This document shows positions 48,757 through 62,000 of a stretch of 64,000 nt of DNA, piece after piece. Both the position numbers and the translations under genes were made by a program. This stretch comes from Pseudisothecium myosuroides. Its lineage: Eukaryota > Streptophyta > Bryopsida > Hypnales > Lembophyllaceae. The stretch is from contig OX637293.1 of the NCBI GenBank assembly GCA_951799445.1, positions 7,378,001 through 7,442,000 of the forward strand. The letters run 5' to 3'. The notes beneath the pieces were generated by a model that was not told where the DNA came from, searched no databases, and saw nothing but the letters and a program-made list of their open reading frames with translations. The stretch's first letter is position 1, and every line of letters begins with the position of its first letter.

Positions 48757-49424
48757 TTGTGTAAACCAGAAGCATCTTCAATCTTAATTTCGTCAGTATT
48801 AGGGTATATGCCTTTGTACCTTGTTGTTGCGTGGGGAATCTGACATTGACAGTGTATGTCATTCCCCCGCGTTCAATAGAAGCTGTGGCCAACATCTAGA
48901 CCTGACAACATTGTAGGCCAGCATTTCAACTTGACACAAATCCCCTTTGACATGGAGGTAAATATGAACACTCAACTAGCTCTTGACTATCACATATTGC
49001 TGCATTTTGAAAAATCTACGGTTCTATTGATCCAAAAACAAGCCATGACAAAAGATTTGATTCGTTTCCAAGAGATGAATATACAGATAGGAGATAGCAT
49101 TGCTGACCCCATAGAAATCTTGTATCACACTGCCAAAAATTCCAAAATTTGATTAGTTATGGTTAGGATCCACTTACACAACCTTGAAGTTGATGGTAAA
49201 GCCCTACTCTGTGGCACCAAAGTGTTCGCACTCTCCCTTGACAATGAAATGCTTACAATTGCCAAAGTTGCTAAGTCATTTGATCCCATAGCCTCCAGCA
49301 CCCTACTCTCCATCAAGATCAACAACGAAACCATCAAGAACATGGAACCCCACCATCTCTTCAAACAAACACCAAGTCTATAAAAAAAACCGTTTTTTAG
49401 GTGATGTTAGCATAATTTTAAAAG
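48757..49424 (+). repeat. Inverted copy of LINE ORF1 (right arm of hairpin)
   Basis: Reverse complement of 48028-48685 with a few percent differences. The loop is about 70 bp (48686-48754). The copied frame on the plus strand (48931-49152 and 49159-49383) keeps the same stop after HTAKNSKI as the left arm, so the duplication followed that mutation. Confidence 0.9.
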
Positions 49425-50830
49425 ACATTGGTGCAGTTGGTGGCGTGGTGGTTTGTGCGTTACTTGAGAAGCTTCATGTCTTTGTTCTTGAAATTGTCTA
49501 TTGTTTCTGTGCAATCACTGGAGCCTTGGGACTTGGGTGCAGTCTAAACTCCTTCTCACTCCGCCTAGGTTTCACCAGCTTCTTTTGGGGCTTGGTCTTC
49601 ATACAGCTGCAATTGGTCGGGGCAAGTGGGGAGCAGACAAGCTGTTGTATGGTGAAACATGCAACTTGGTGAGATGTTGAGCATGCGAGTTGGTGAGGAG
49701 TTGAGCACATGAGCTGGTGAGCAGAGAGCAGGTAAGTAAGGTGCATAAACTTGACCAAATAAGTACGAAGATGAACAATTGAATTGGAAGGTGAGCAAGT
49801 AAGTAAAGAGATGAAGAAGCAAACTCTTGCACAGACGTGGCCAATTTTTGAAGTAGGCACAAGGTTTGTTTAGGACGGAATGTGGTGCAATCCAAAAATG
49901 CGTTGCTGTCCAAGTAAGGTGCGGTGGTGTAGTCGAAGCAAGTTGCGTGTGTCACAAATCATGCAATGCGGTATGGTGTTCCAGTCCTCAAAACGATGAC
50001 AAGGTTGCAGTGTGGTGTTGCATCCTTAAGCACGCTCCCTAGGTTGCGGTATGGTGTTGCAGGTTCATCAGACATCGGTATCATCAGACATACGGTGGTA
50101 TCATCAAATAGACGATGTACAAGATTGAAAATATCGCAGTTGTTGAAGAAGATATAAGGGTTGGTCGATAGCAGATAGTGTATCACTTTGATATTAGTTA
50201 TGTACTAGTGTGTATCAGTTTTGAAGCAGTCTGATTTGTAACAATATGTTTGCAATGCAGTGGTTGATTGTGATTGTAAAGTCATAGTGGCTACAAGTGA
50301 GTGGTGAACTTGAGAAATCCAAAAAAGATAACAGCAGAATTTAAAAACTTTGAAATCAAAGAGGGTAGGGTAACGTGATTGTGGGCAACTTATTGTAATC
50401 TTCATGTTACGTACAGGCCTGTGAGTGACAAGGTGATGTCATGTCTAGAGGAATGCACTTTAGTGAGCTCCAATTCTTGGTGGTGGTCCGTCACTGGAAA
50501 TGAGATCTGTAGGTTGCACAATCTATGTTGGTGACTCCCTACCTCCCTAGCCGCTGAAAATGAGATCAAATTCAACCTTGCTGCATGCAGATCAGAGCTT
50601 CGAAGCAGATTTTGAAATTCCAAATCTTTGAGATTTTTTTTTGAAAAAAGTCTACTAACCTGAAGTGCGAATAGTTACACTCACGGTGTGTAACTGAACA
50701 ATTCGAGCACAAGTGTAACAGTCTCCAAAGCAGACATTGACATCATTTGCACCTCAGCGGTGTTCAGTGCGGTGCGCCATCGCTTTGGAACTCCTTATGC
50801 AGTTCCGGTGTCCACTAGGGCATACATCTT
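49425..50830. other. Intergenic DNA with degenerate short tandem repeats
   Basis: No gene is supported. Weak tandem patterns occur at 49640-49740 (GAGTTGGTGAG-like units of about 25 bp) and 49965-50110 (GGTATGGTGTTGCAG and GGTATCATCAGACAT units). GC is slightly higher than in the surrounding DNA. Confidence 0.45.
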
Positions 50831-51680
50831 CTCACCTAACTCACTCTCATGTCAAGCTATAGATTTTTGACAATTGTGTTTTTTGTTCTAAAATTGCTAA
50901 TTTTTTCGTACATTGAAATTTTTATTTTTTCCTCTATCAATGGAGTTGATCCATGTAAGCATCTATAACTAAAGGAAAAGCATCCATAAGGGGAAATGAG
51001 TCTTTATCCTTTGCCTTTTATAACTTTAGATGCTTTATGTTCCCATTATTCATGATAGATGGTTCATTTTTGATGACAAATATTGTGTTATTCCTCTAAT
51101 GGACTTCAAATTCACAAATAAAGTAAATATTAAAGACTATTATATCCTATACATAAATTTTTATATTTTTTAAAATTTTATATTTTGAATATATATAGCT
51201 TTTGATCATATGTATATTTTATACAATTTGGTGTTTACAATACAATTTTAGACCCAAATAGAATTTATTGCAATAATTTAGACTTTGAGATCATTAAATA
51301 AGAATCAAATTCAATTTGACAAACACAAATTCCTCTCTTTTATCATCATTTTTACCATTTTACTTGTTACGTACCTTCCACAGTCCGTAACTTTAAATAA
51401 CAATGGAAGCAAATAAAGACACAAATATGACTTATTAACAAAAACATTTTTCAAGAGCTCAAACCACCCGACCATAGAGAGAGAGCAATCTCCAAAGAGA
51501 AGAGAGCCTCCTCACCTCCAAGCTCTATCTTATATATCAATTGAAGACTATTAGTCCTTCAGATAGACTAAGTCTTCTTTTCTATCTTTAGCTTTCTATC
51601 CTTGGTTCTATCTAGAACCATCCACTAAAATAAAAGTCTTAGTCATACTTAGAAATATTCTAAGTATCAATTCATATCTT
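50831..51680. other. AT-rich intergenic DNA
   Basis: No gene seen. The GAGAGAGAG stretch near 51475 and the simple sequence that follows may be part of an old LTR-like repeat, but no ends were found. Confidence 0.4.
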
Positions 51681-51689
51681 GTCCAATCT

Positions 51690-51850
51690 TGATCTTCTAT
51701 TTGAAGTTATCTAACTCCAAGTTCCAATACACTTGTCATCCAAGTGGAGTTGTCTAACTCCACTTCACAAATCCATCGTTTGGAGATGTCTATCCAATGC
51801 ACTTGTCATCCAACTGGAGTTGCCTAACTCTAGTGCTTAAACCCATCATC
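51690..51850. repeat. Tandem repeat, unit about 78 bp
   Basis: Two diverged copies contain CACTTGTCATCCAAGTGGAG or CACTTGTCATCCAACTGGAG, followed by TTGTCTAACTC or TTGCCTAACTC. Confidence 0.7.
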
Positions 51851-51929
51851 ATGAGATATCTATCTCCAATCAATTTTTACTTATCCACTAATTCACATTA
51901 CATCATGAATTAATTATCCATCAATGCAT

Positions 51930-52200
51930 TGATCCATCCTTGGTCATCATGACCAATCATCATTTATCCATCCCTGATTATGACAAAAGTCATGATAGAA
52001 TCATCATCAAATCTTTCATCTATCAATGCACTCATTCATCCCTAGTCATCATGACTAGTCATCAATTATCCATCCCTGGTCATGACAAAAGTCATGACAC
52101 AATCATCATTCACCCATCATTGGTCATGACACAGTCATCATCAATTCTTTCATCTATCAATGCATTCATCCATCAGAGATTGTGACAAGGGTCATGACAT
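51930..52200. repeat. Imperfect tandem repeat of CATCATGAC/ATCCATCC units
   Basis: Three to four diverged units of about 70-90 bp contain GGTCATCATGACCA, TTATCCATCCCTG and ACAAAAGTCATGAC. Each unit has small internal palindromes (TCATGA). Confidence 0.75.
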
Positions 52201-53283
52201 TACTATACATTTTATTTATATTTTTCTTTTCTAAAGAAATTGAAAGATTTTAGGAAGTTTGTTTTATTATGCTTATTTAGTTGTATTTCTTCCTTAATTT
52301 TAAAGTGCATTTTAGAAACATCTAACGATTAGAAAAATTATAGAATTCATTTCAAAATTCAAATGAGAAATATTTGCAATGCAAGCTTATTGTTGTCTAT
52401 TTAAGAAAAAAATAAAGGTTGTTTATTGATTTTTTTTGTTAATGTAAATAAATAAAATTTATTGAAATTAAGATCTAAAATTTTATATTTTTGAAAATAG
52501 GAGTACTTTTATATAGCTTAAATCTTTTAGAGATGTATCATTTTATGCAAAACAAACAAAGAATTAATGTGAATGTTTAATTTCAAAACAAAATCACTTA
52601 AAACAAATGAAAACTTTGCCAAGGACATGAGTGTGTCTAGTGTAATCAATGTAAATATTGTAGAACCAAAATAAACTTAAAATTTATTATGCTACCAATG
52701 CTACTTGATAGATAATTTATTTTAAAGTATATTTTCATTCTAAAAAGATATTGAGGCCTAAATTTAAAGAGGTTGATAAATTACTTTCTAGATTATTGTA
52801 GATATGAAAAATGCTCCTAATAATTCAATAATTATAATTTTTTATAAAGTGCCTTAGTGATAAGTCTTATCCTTTCAGGTTATATAACAAGTTATTCCTT
52901 ACAATTAGAGAAATTGTGTAGAGATAAACAAACTAACATTGGTATTTTTGTGATGTGAAAACATCAAATTAACGTTAAAATTTTATGTTTTTGGATGTAA
53001 GATGTAAGCTTAATAAAAAGTAGTCATATTTTTAATCTTATAACTAATTCACAATTAAGTTTTATGAATAACAATTCCAATGATAGCAAATTTAAGTTTT
53101 AAGAATCCAAAATTTAAATTTAAATTTAATTTAATACAAACATACAAACATTCAAAATTTGATAATATGTCAAAATATATGTATTTCTTATTAAGCTTTT
53201 TTATGTAACAAAGCTAAAACAAAATACTATCCTCAATACCTAATGCAATTTAAAATGTTGAATTTTAAATTTGTATGGGATAA
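52201..53283. other. AT-rich intergenic DNA, no gene seen
   Basis: Stops in all frames. The part nearest 53283 is the 3' side of the small minus-strand gene. Confidence 0.5.
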
Positions 53284-53721
53284 TCAATTCCAATGAGATG
53301 GATTGAAAGAATCAAAATCACTTGTATCTAAATCACTTGTATCAGAATCACTTGTATCAAAATTGGAGTAGCCATCTAGATCAAATCTAGAAGAATCAAT
53401 TGTAGCAAACTTTTGAGAGCCAATTGTAGTTAATTTTGGAAAGTTGATTGGAACAACTTCTGAAGAAGCAATTGGAGCAGATCTTGGAGAAATTTTAGGA
53501 AAGGCAACTGGAGTAAATCTTGGAGAGCTAACCGGAGCAACCCCTCGAGAATCAATTGGCGGAAAATTTGAAGGATCAATTGGAATTGGAGTGATGAACG
53601 GTTTAGGGAAGATCCTCGGCCTGTAATATTTTGAAAATGAACCTAACCTTGTTGCTTGCACTCCATCTTGTAAGATAAATAATGACACTACAAACAAAAT
53701 AATTAGCTTCTTTGAAGCCAT
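53284..53721 (-). CDS. Small secreted Pro/Ser-rich repeat protein
   Basis: A single exon encodes 145 aa. The ATG at 53721 has good plant context (ATCATGGCTTC); the five codons before it lack an ATG. Residues about 1-23 form a signal peptide (a lysine pair, then LIILFVVSLFILQDGVQA). The middle is built of degenerate repeats with F/P/S at fixed spacing (PVSSPRFTPVAFPKISP, PIASSEVVPINFPK). The tail is acidic with DTSDSDTSDLDTSDFDS. On the minus strand a TATATAAAATA element lies near 53800-53812, about 85 bp above the ATG. It looks like an apoplastic or cell-wall structural protein. No named family is recognised. Lineage-specific origin is likely. Confidence 0.65.
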   Translation of the reverse strand: MASKKLIILFVVSLFILQDGVQATRLGSFSKYYRPRIFPKPFITPIPIDPSNFPPIDSRGVAPVSSPRFTPVAFPKISPRSAPIASSEVVPINFPKLTTIGSQKFATIDSSRFDLDGYSNFDTSDSDTSDLDTSDFDSFNPSHWN

Positions 53722-53798
53722 GATAATATATTCCAATGATTAAATCTCAAGACAAGAAATAGAAAGTCAAAGAAAGATTGAATATAATAAAGCAAAAA

Positions 53799-53812
53799 AA
53801 TATTTTATATAT
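53799..53812 (-). promoter_or_regulatory. TATA box of the small secreted-protein gene
   Basis: TATATAAAATA on the minus strand sits at a normal distance for a transcription start 30 bp downstream and a short leader before the ATG at 53721. Confidence 0.5.
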
Positions 53813-56800
53813 GTACGTGGAAATGATAATAATAGCATAATCTAAATATAAAAATTTGTGCTAATTTTAATAAGAACTTAAGAAAAAGACTATTAAAAAA
53901 AATTTAGAAGTAGATTTAGAATTTTAAACTCAATGTTTTCTTACAAAAGATGAATAATCATTCTAATTTTAGTTATCAAATATTTCAATTTAAACTTACC
54001 ACAAGAGGATAATAACTAAAATTTTAGTTAGTGGAATTGTAATTGTACACTTCAAATTTTAATATAGATACACTATGAATTAAAAGCCAATATTCTTAGA
54101 AAAAAAATCTTTACTACTTTCATAGCTTATTTATCATTTATAATGAATTAATAAATAAAAATTTAAAAAATAAATAGGCTTTCATATTTTTTTGAATTGT
54201 ACAATGAATTGAGGTTATCCATTTTATAACAGTGAGGTGGGCCTTTTATGTTTTGTTTGTTTGCTTGTATATTTGTGTGTGATCACCAAGGTTGTTTTGC
54301 CTTCTACTTTTTCTTTAAATGAACATTAGAGTTGATTGACTATTTATATTTATATACTATGTGTAGGTTAACTCAAACTAATATGTTCTATGCCGTTGCC
54401 GTAGTCAAAATAAAAATAAAAGTAATTTTCTAATTCTCTAATTTAATAAAAACTTTGAAGTTCAATAACTTTTACCCCATAGGTCCAAACACTATGAAAT
54501 GAAGCATGTGCACCCTTTCTTGTTGAGAACTTTTTGATGGTACTAAAAATGCAACCAGGGACACACGGTTCAAGAGATCTCAATGTAACAAAAAAAACAA
54601 ATAGCCTATCTTAATCATGGTATGGATGGATGGATTTGTATAAAAATGTAAAACAAACTTTTTCCTTTAATTGTTACATTCTGCTAAAGGCTTGCATATT
54701 TTTGGATGACTAGCTCAACATGTACCAAGCCCCATCTTTGAAGCAAATGAAATTGCATATCATGCATAGGATATAGAGGTAAAAAATCCATATTTGTTTC
54801 ACTCTTAATCATTTAATTTATTGACTTGTGAATGGGACTCAATTTCAACAATTTTTGAACTAGCTTATAGTATAAATGAAGCACTTGAAAGAATTACTTA
54901 GTTTGTTACCAAGTATATTGTCTAATAATTTATCTATACCACATAAAGAACCTATGCATGTTATCTATATATCACTCTATAATCAAATCACATGTAATGC
55001 TATAGATTTTAACCCTTGAACACCCCATCGCCTCAAATTTGGTCTTCCAAAATTGAAAAATTGCCCTGTTTGTCTATTTTAATCTTTTCAATGGTACAAT
55101 CAAATCATTTCTCCATTTCCCCGAAGCGGTGGGCCTGTCTCTAGAATCTCTAGTACCGATTGGTACGTTCAATTTTTGTGAGTCTTTTATTTTGTGACAA
55201 TGTGATTGGAATGAGTTTAGAAGGGTCTGGATTTTGGTAAATACGCGCTAGGTGCTCAAGGATTAATCCTATAAAGACCTAAGAGTAGTCCAAATCAAAA
55301 AAATTGGAAAGATGTGTTATAATGTGTAACTAAACAAATAATTTAATGATGACTTCAAACAAGTTTTGTTATCTATGATTTCTAAATTATAGATTTGCAC
55401 ACTGTCAACTATAGATTGTTTAGACGAATAAGTGTTAAAAACCTATATTATGTAATTATAAGTAAATTATGTAAAAGCTAGATGGAGGAAAAAATTACTC
55501 TCCCTATGTATGAGATATATTGACATTTAGAAAGTGCCAAGTGTCATCCATAGGCAAATCTTGTCTAATAGACAATCATGTGGGACCATCTAAAATATTC
55601 TAAAGGAGTTAATCCTGAAAATAATTTGGTAAATAAAAATTCACATCCAACGTCCAACCGTTTGCCCATGCATCTACCAATGGACTAAACTCTTGCCTAC
55701 TTACATAGTTTTTTTTTATTAATAAACTTGCTTTAACAATTGACTTTCTATTCAAATGCATAAAATTATTTGTGAAAATTGTCTGCTCAAATTTGAACTC
55801 AAAATGAGATTTGTACAATTATACAAGGTTTAGAAAACCATAGTCTCCTCAAGGCAATGAAATAGAGAAATATATGCTCTTTTGTTGAAACTTTAGTGAT
55901 GATGCAAAGTATGTGTGATCATACAAAGCTCTAAACATCATATACATTGCATTCTAATGTAGTCCATGATGTTTTCCAAATTGGCATGTAGCTGTAAGAG
56001 AATCAATTGGCAATTTCCAAATTTGATTAGTAGTTTCTTGCTCTATTGGTGAGTTAAAATTTAAGAAGAAAGTAATTTAAAACTTATCCATTAAAAATTT
56101 ATTTTTTCACCAAATTTTAATTTTCAGCTGTTGGAAAATGCATTTGAATACTTAACTCAATACTAAATTTGAAATTAGATTAAAATTTTCTAAGAATAAT
56201 CATTTAATCCTTTTTTGTAGGGATTTATTTGTTGTAGAAAAGCATAAGTGGAATGAATGGTTGGATATGAGTTACATACGAAGAGTCACGTATTGATGGC
56301 TTGTAGATGTATTATTTGATAAATTAATCTAAAATGAAGAAGTCTCAAGAGACATTATGGATTTCGGTGTTTCGGAGGGTTTAGGTCTTCCATTGCAAAT
56401 ACATGAGGTACCTTCTGCATTACAAGCAACAAGTATAAATGATATTGACTTAATCAATTCAAAAGCAATTTGTGATGTCACAAGTAGAAATCAAATGAAG
56501 TTATAAGATGAAGTTATATACAAGACATTTAATGATGCCAAAGTAATAGTCAAAATAAAATTGAAATTTGAAAGCAAAGACAATTTATCTATCCTAATTG
56601 CCTTCTTTCATCATCACATAATTTAGAGTAATTTGGTAGATGCCATTTGTAGATTACTAGCTACATTCAAACCTCTCACAATGCAAATTTATTACTAGCT
56701 ACTTGCATAAATAATCGTAGTTCTTTATTTGCATATCCAATAAGTGCATAAAACTGTTGCAGTGACCACTAGTAGAACTATTTGTGTTACACTGGACTAT

Positions 56801-57865
56801 TAACTGATTTTTTTAATGAGATACCAATCAAACTTTTATTGTATTATACAGTATGAGTATGCTGAAATAATTGACTTTTGGCTTTTCAACTTCTTTATGT
56901 GCATATTGATAAAAACTACTCCCTACTACCGTTTTCATGTAGTAAGAGAAGTTATATCAATAAAATGTAAACTTTTCTATAGCAATAGACTCTGAAATAT
57001 TCTTTATTTATATTAAATTAATTTTTCTTTAAATGCTAGACTTTCAAGTGCAAATTAGGCAAAGTAATAGAAGGCACATACAAGAGACATTTGTACTACT
57101 GGTTGCATTGGGACAAAATCTAGGGTCACAACTATACTAAATGTTACTTGTAGTATGGACTACTTTTGGCAACAACAAAGTGGGAGTGCTAGAAAGTGAG
57201 TTTATGAGCGGGAGCCTATCCCTTGCCAATTGACATTGTCCTTTTGAAATTTGCACTTTGAAGTCCACCCATCCATCCCTTGTTGTTTAACATTTTGCAT
57301 CTTTTTGTGCCTTCCTTGTGTCTTTTTGTCACATTTTAATTAATCATTTCATCTACTTTTAAACAATTTATTTTGTCTTCTTTTCATTAGATGATAAGAT
57401 GCTAGCGGGTATGTCAAGGGAAGTCTACCCATGCCCTTCTCCAATAAGAGGTACACTCTAAATTTGAATTGATGATAAATGAATTTGTAAAAAGGATTGA
57501 TGAAGAGGTTGTCATTCTTCTCTCTAATTTGAAGGATGCAAAGGACAATTTTTTGTACTTTGGATATTCAAGTAGATTTTGGAAGAATGAATGATTTTCA
57601 TCTAATTTTTTTTGTGCAACTTTTTTGATGCTATATTTGCAATCATTGACTTAACTTTTGACATGGTAGTTGTTTTTTGATTTTATATGGAGTACTTATA
57701 ATATATAGTGTAATTGTTCCAAGACTTTGGATTTTTATTCCTTAAAACTTGATTTTGACATTCAAAATGATTTCTTTTGCTTTTGAGCATAGCTATTGAA
57801 ATGAAGCTTCTAAAGTATAGATTCTCCTCCACTTGAAAATTTTGAAAAATTCCTTAAAAGAAATA
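53813..57865. other. Gene-poor AT-rich DNA
   Basis: About 4 kb without a supportable gene. Short frames such as that near 56360-56500 (plus strand) are open by chance and show no domain. No terminal repeats or RNA genes were recognised. Confidence 0.5.
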
Positions 57866-58433
57866 CTCCCTCCATCCCAAAATGATCTTCCTGTTGGCCT
57901 TCATTTTTTGTCCCAAAATGATCTTCCTGTTGTAATTTGTGACTTGCAAATTGGTCAAATTTGACTTTTGATTGCTATTGGGGACCAACAAAACAACTTT
58001 GAGTAGTAGTTCCCCCTCCATTCATGAAATCATTAGTCAAAAGATAAATAAAATGATTAATGGGGTCAGTCAACACTGTTTGTTTGTATTTTTTGCATCT
58101 CTTTGAATATTGCCCAATTGAAGGAGATGAAGCTTTTGAAGCTGGAATAAAAGACAACACATAGGCTTAGGCATATACTAAATGCCTACAAAATGATGAC
58201 TTCACTTGCAACAATTAATTGACCATTGGTGATCTTTGAAAATGCCCAAGAAATTCTACTTTTCAAAATTCCAAAAACTACATTTCAAAAAGGAATTTGA
58301 AACTCAAAGTTTCTAGAATGCTAGGAGTACACCAAACTCTACTTATGGCACAAAGTAAGTTTTTAAAATGTTATTTTTTGCCTTAATCTAGAATGTTTTG
58401 TCCAACATGAAGATCATTTTGGGACGGAGGTAG
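57866..58433. mobile_element. Stowaway-type MITE (Tc1/mariner-like)
   Basis: The 568-bp element is flanked by TA dinucleotides (57864-57865 and 58434-58435). The left end is CTCCCTCCATCCCAAAATGA and the right end TCATTTTGGGACGGAGGTAG, which is the Stowaway consensus terminus. A block with CCCAAAATGATCTTCCTGTTG is repeated in tandem at the left end (near 57877 and 57912). No transposase. Confidence 0.88.
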
Positions 58434-59084
58434 TATTTCATTGGGGTTTAAAGTTGAGAATCTATAATCACATTTCTAAATACAGAGTGACACAAAAAAA
58501 AATTGTATACTGCAATGTTCTACACTAATATACTTCTAGTTTAAGATTTTTAGATTATTGAAGCATGTTTTGTATTTGATTTTGAATTTTCTTCATTTTA
58601 TCTTAAAAAGTTCATGGTAATTTTAAATTTCTACAAAAAATTGTGAAAATTTTATGACATTTATTAGACATGTAATTTCAACTCTGAAAAATAAAACCAA
58701 AAAATTCACTCACAAATAAAGAAGAAATGGAGGGTACATAGTGCGGGACTTTCAAGTTTGACTACACGGTCATGGGCTCCGTCCTTTGGTGTGAATGTTT
58801 ATCTTGACTACCGGTATGTGAAAAGAGAGGGGCACTTCAAATCATGTTTATTGCAGCGCCATCGTCATCGTCATTCCTTTTGCAGTATTGCTATGCACCT
58901 TTGCAATTCGTTCGGTCGTGATTCGGGACGATTGCATCACAGTGCGCCGCGCTTCAATTTTCTTATTTTCTAAACATTGTGATTCATTGCAGGAGGATTT
59001 GTCTCGTATGAGGAGAATCTGAGCTCGACAATCGCCATAGCCAAAGTCTCACGAGTGGAATCCGTCCTCGCAACCTCCGCTTTC
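58434..59084 (+). promoter_or_regulatory. Promoter and 5' UTR region of the PfkB kinase gene
   Basis: The stretch changes from AT-rich DNA to higher GC near 58750. A strong acceptor (attgcag|GAGG) near 58990 suggests a 5' UTR intron before the ATG at 59085. No clear TATA box could be assigned. Confidence 0.45.
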
Positions 59085-62000
59085 ATGGACGTTGCATTGA
59101 AGTTCCCGCTTTCCAGAGCTGTCGGGAAGTGTAGGAGCGCTGGCGACGTTTGTTTTAGAGTTGTTGCTGCTTCTGCACCTCACTTTGGAAGCAAGTTGAG
59201 TCTGCCATTGGAGAATTCGTTTTTGCTACGACGAGGAAATAATTTCGCCAGGTATGCAATTTTGGTCAATGCGAGAGATAGGTTTGAGATGACGGAATCA
59301 AAGCGTTAGAGACTTGGATTTTTGAGGTAGAGAAATTGGATTCGTGAAGCTTTTCGTTTTTTCAAGAACTTCTTGTCGAATCTTTATGGCGTGCTTCAAG
59401 AGCAGTCACGAGTTACTGGAAAACGGAATTTTTCCGTTTTCACTATTTTCCGATTGCGTGTTTGATTGTCTTACACTGCATTTATTAATTCTGGTTTAAA
59501 AAATTCTTTTCTGAAGCTACAAGTACACGTACGGAGATTGAAAAATGTTGAAAGCATTCAAATTGTTGCCAAATTAGTAAACGGAGAGTGACAGTATTCC
59601 GTTTTCTCGTAACGAGAGTTTGTAGTGACGTTCTAACTTTCAAATTTTACTGCTTAAATGAAGGACGCGAGCCGCGTCCATGGGTACGAGAATCTTAACA
59701 CCAGTAGGATCTGTGGCCGTGAGCTGCCGCGACAATGGAGGAGCGAGTTCTTCTCTGCCAGAGAAGCGTGTGTTGGTATGGTCGTACACTTTGTTCCCTG
59801 CATATATTGACACTTTCAATTACGTTGATGAGGCGATTGCAGTTGACCGGCACTCTTCTTTATTTTGTTTTATTCTCGTGCAACTCACAGCATCGTCTCG
59901 TCTTACCTTGAAGTCGAGTCTAGATTGGTGTTGTCTTTTCTGTTGATTGCTCTCTTCTGGCTCAAGTCGTTGCTTGTGCGTCGAATGAGTTGCTCACCAT
60001 GTTAATTATCCTGGAGGAAATGGAGACTTCAAAGAGGTCTTAGACTCAAGGATGATGCCGCGCAGTTTTGGTGTCTTATCAGAATTCTGAATTCCTCTTG
60101 TGTGAAAGATAACTGGAAATGACCAATGGACCAGGAGCATGTTCAGTTGATTGTAGGCTAGCTTCAAGTCGGTGTCCGGTGTCTGTGTTTAACCTAACGA
60201 TTACTAGATTTGAACGACCGTAGTGTCTCTCGATCTAGCGGTCGTCTTAGAGCTCCATCCGATATTAACATCAACGCTAATAATATTTAGGATACCTTTA
60301 TGCAGGTAGGATGCGGAGGTGCTGCACTTGATTTTCTGGCCAGTGTGGAAACCTTCCCACAACCAGATGAAAAGATCCGAACCACCGAATTACAAGTAAG
60401 CCTTATGCTGCACTAGAATGCACGAAGAATCGGGCTGTTCACAACAGACCTTGAGTACATGAAGACTTCCACCTTGCTCTCTGAAATCTTGAATAGTTTC
60501 ACAGAATGGTATCAAATTGCTAGTTGGCAACGGGGCTATTATGTAAAAGATGTATTCATGGGCAGGTGCATGGAGGAGGAAACGTTGGTAATGCACTTAC
60601 AGCTGCGGCTCGTCTTGGACTAGACTGCAGATTATTTACTAAGGCAAGTAAAGTGTTCTTTATTGTAACTCTATTTTTGAGTGAGCAGTGCTTTAATGAT
60701 GTATCGATTTATTACATGCTCTAGAACTTGTAAATGCTAGGAATTGTCCACTTTATTGTTCATCAGTGTATCTTAATTGGTATGTTATTCACATGCACAT
60801 TGGCAGGTAGGATGAGGCCAGCTTCGAGTTTGATGCAAAAATTTAGTTTAAATTTTGTATTTGTGCACTTCTTAGATGCACTACTTTGGAGAAAGTGGAC
60901 CAGCACAGAAGTGATCCAGCAACTCAACAGAAAGGTTTCAATCATGCACATCTGTTGAGCTTTTGGATTTTGGTGCAGGTGGCGAATGATGGGCCAGGCA
61001 CGCAAATTTTGGCAGAGCTGCAAAGCGATGGTGTTGATGTTTCAAATGTTGTGGTAAGACATGGCCTTGAGTGACTTTTTGTACCGTTCATCAGTAGGGA
61101 GCTGCAATATTAGAAAGTCACGAAATCTTGATGAAGTCAAGGCGGACTTGATACTCTACGGAGACTATTATGCTTCTATGCAACAAGAGCTCATAAATAT
61201 CCTGTTTTGTGTGTAACTTAAGACCAGCTACTTCTCTTTTATCTGTAAAGTAGTGGCGGTGCAGGTAGCTGAAGGTGTGTCCCCGTTCACGTACGTAATC
61301 GTGGATAAGGAAAAGTACGCTTCTATGTCCTCCTTAAGTTTTGCATTTCGAAATCATCACATGTAACGTTCTTTTTCTGTTCTATTATCGGAATTCGTTG
61401 CAAGATTTGGAAGGCTTGTAGTATAAGCGCCACTTCTGAAGTATATGATCGTCTTGGAGGATCCGAACTTCCAGTCTGCTGCTTTTTTAGGAATTGATGA
61501 TCATCTGAAGTACCTTCCTTTCGTTGAAAATTTGATTTACGAGGCTTCTCTTTTCAGGAATACTCGCACATGCATTCACACCCCAGGTTCTCCTCCTTTG
61601 CAACCTCAAGAGCTTACTCCGGTCATCATTGACAAGTTACTCAACAGAGCTGATCTCATTTATTTCGATGGGCGACTCACAGAAACAGCTCTACTTCTGG
61701 CCGAAGAGGTTAGATTACGAATTTGATGTCTTCATTCAGTACTTTGATAATGCACATTGTTAGAACCCCTTTGTTTTTCTCCGAACAATGTATGTAGCTT
61801 GCTCTGCTGCTTTTGGAAGGCTGGACCGTCTGCCCTACAATTCCTTAGCACTCTCATCAGTTGTCTTACTTCAGCTTCATAGAGTACCGATATTCCTTCG
61901 TGAGCACTGTCACGAGCTATCATGGGTGGATTGGTTACAGGCTTCCAAGCGCCAGCTGCCGATGCTTGTTGATGCTGAGCGTTTAAGGGAAGGTCTTGAC

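Noticed and set aside
49498..49955. Overlapping minus-strand frames of 85-120 codons rich in Cys/Ser/His
   Set aside because: Three frames are open together over degenerate tandem repeats, so this is composition rather than coding.
51930..52200. CRISPR-like spacing of repeated CATCATGAC blocks
   Set aside because: Units are diverged, contiguous and AT-rich with no spacers; this is a plant tandem repeat.
59055..59084. Extending the PfkB protein ten codons upstream
   Set aside because: The upstream codons begin with GTG, not ATG; the first ATG in frame is at 59085.
61870..61940. Extra in-frame exon sequence before 61941 in the PfkB gene
   Set aside because: The frame is open, but family alignment joins EE directly to ASKRQLPMLVDAE, and a clean acceptor (ggttacag) lies at 61940.
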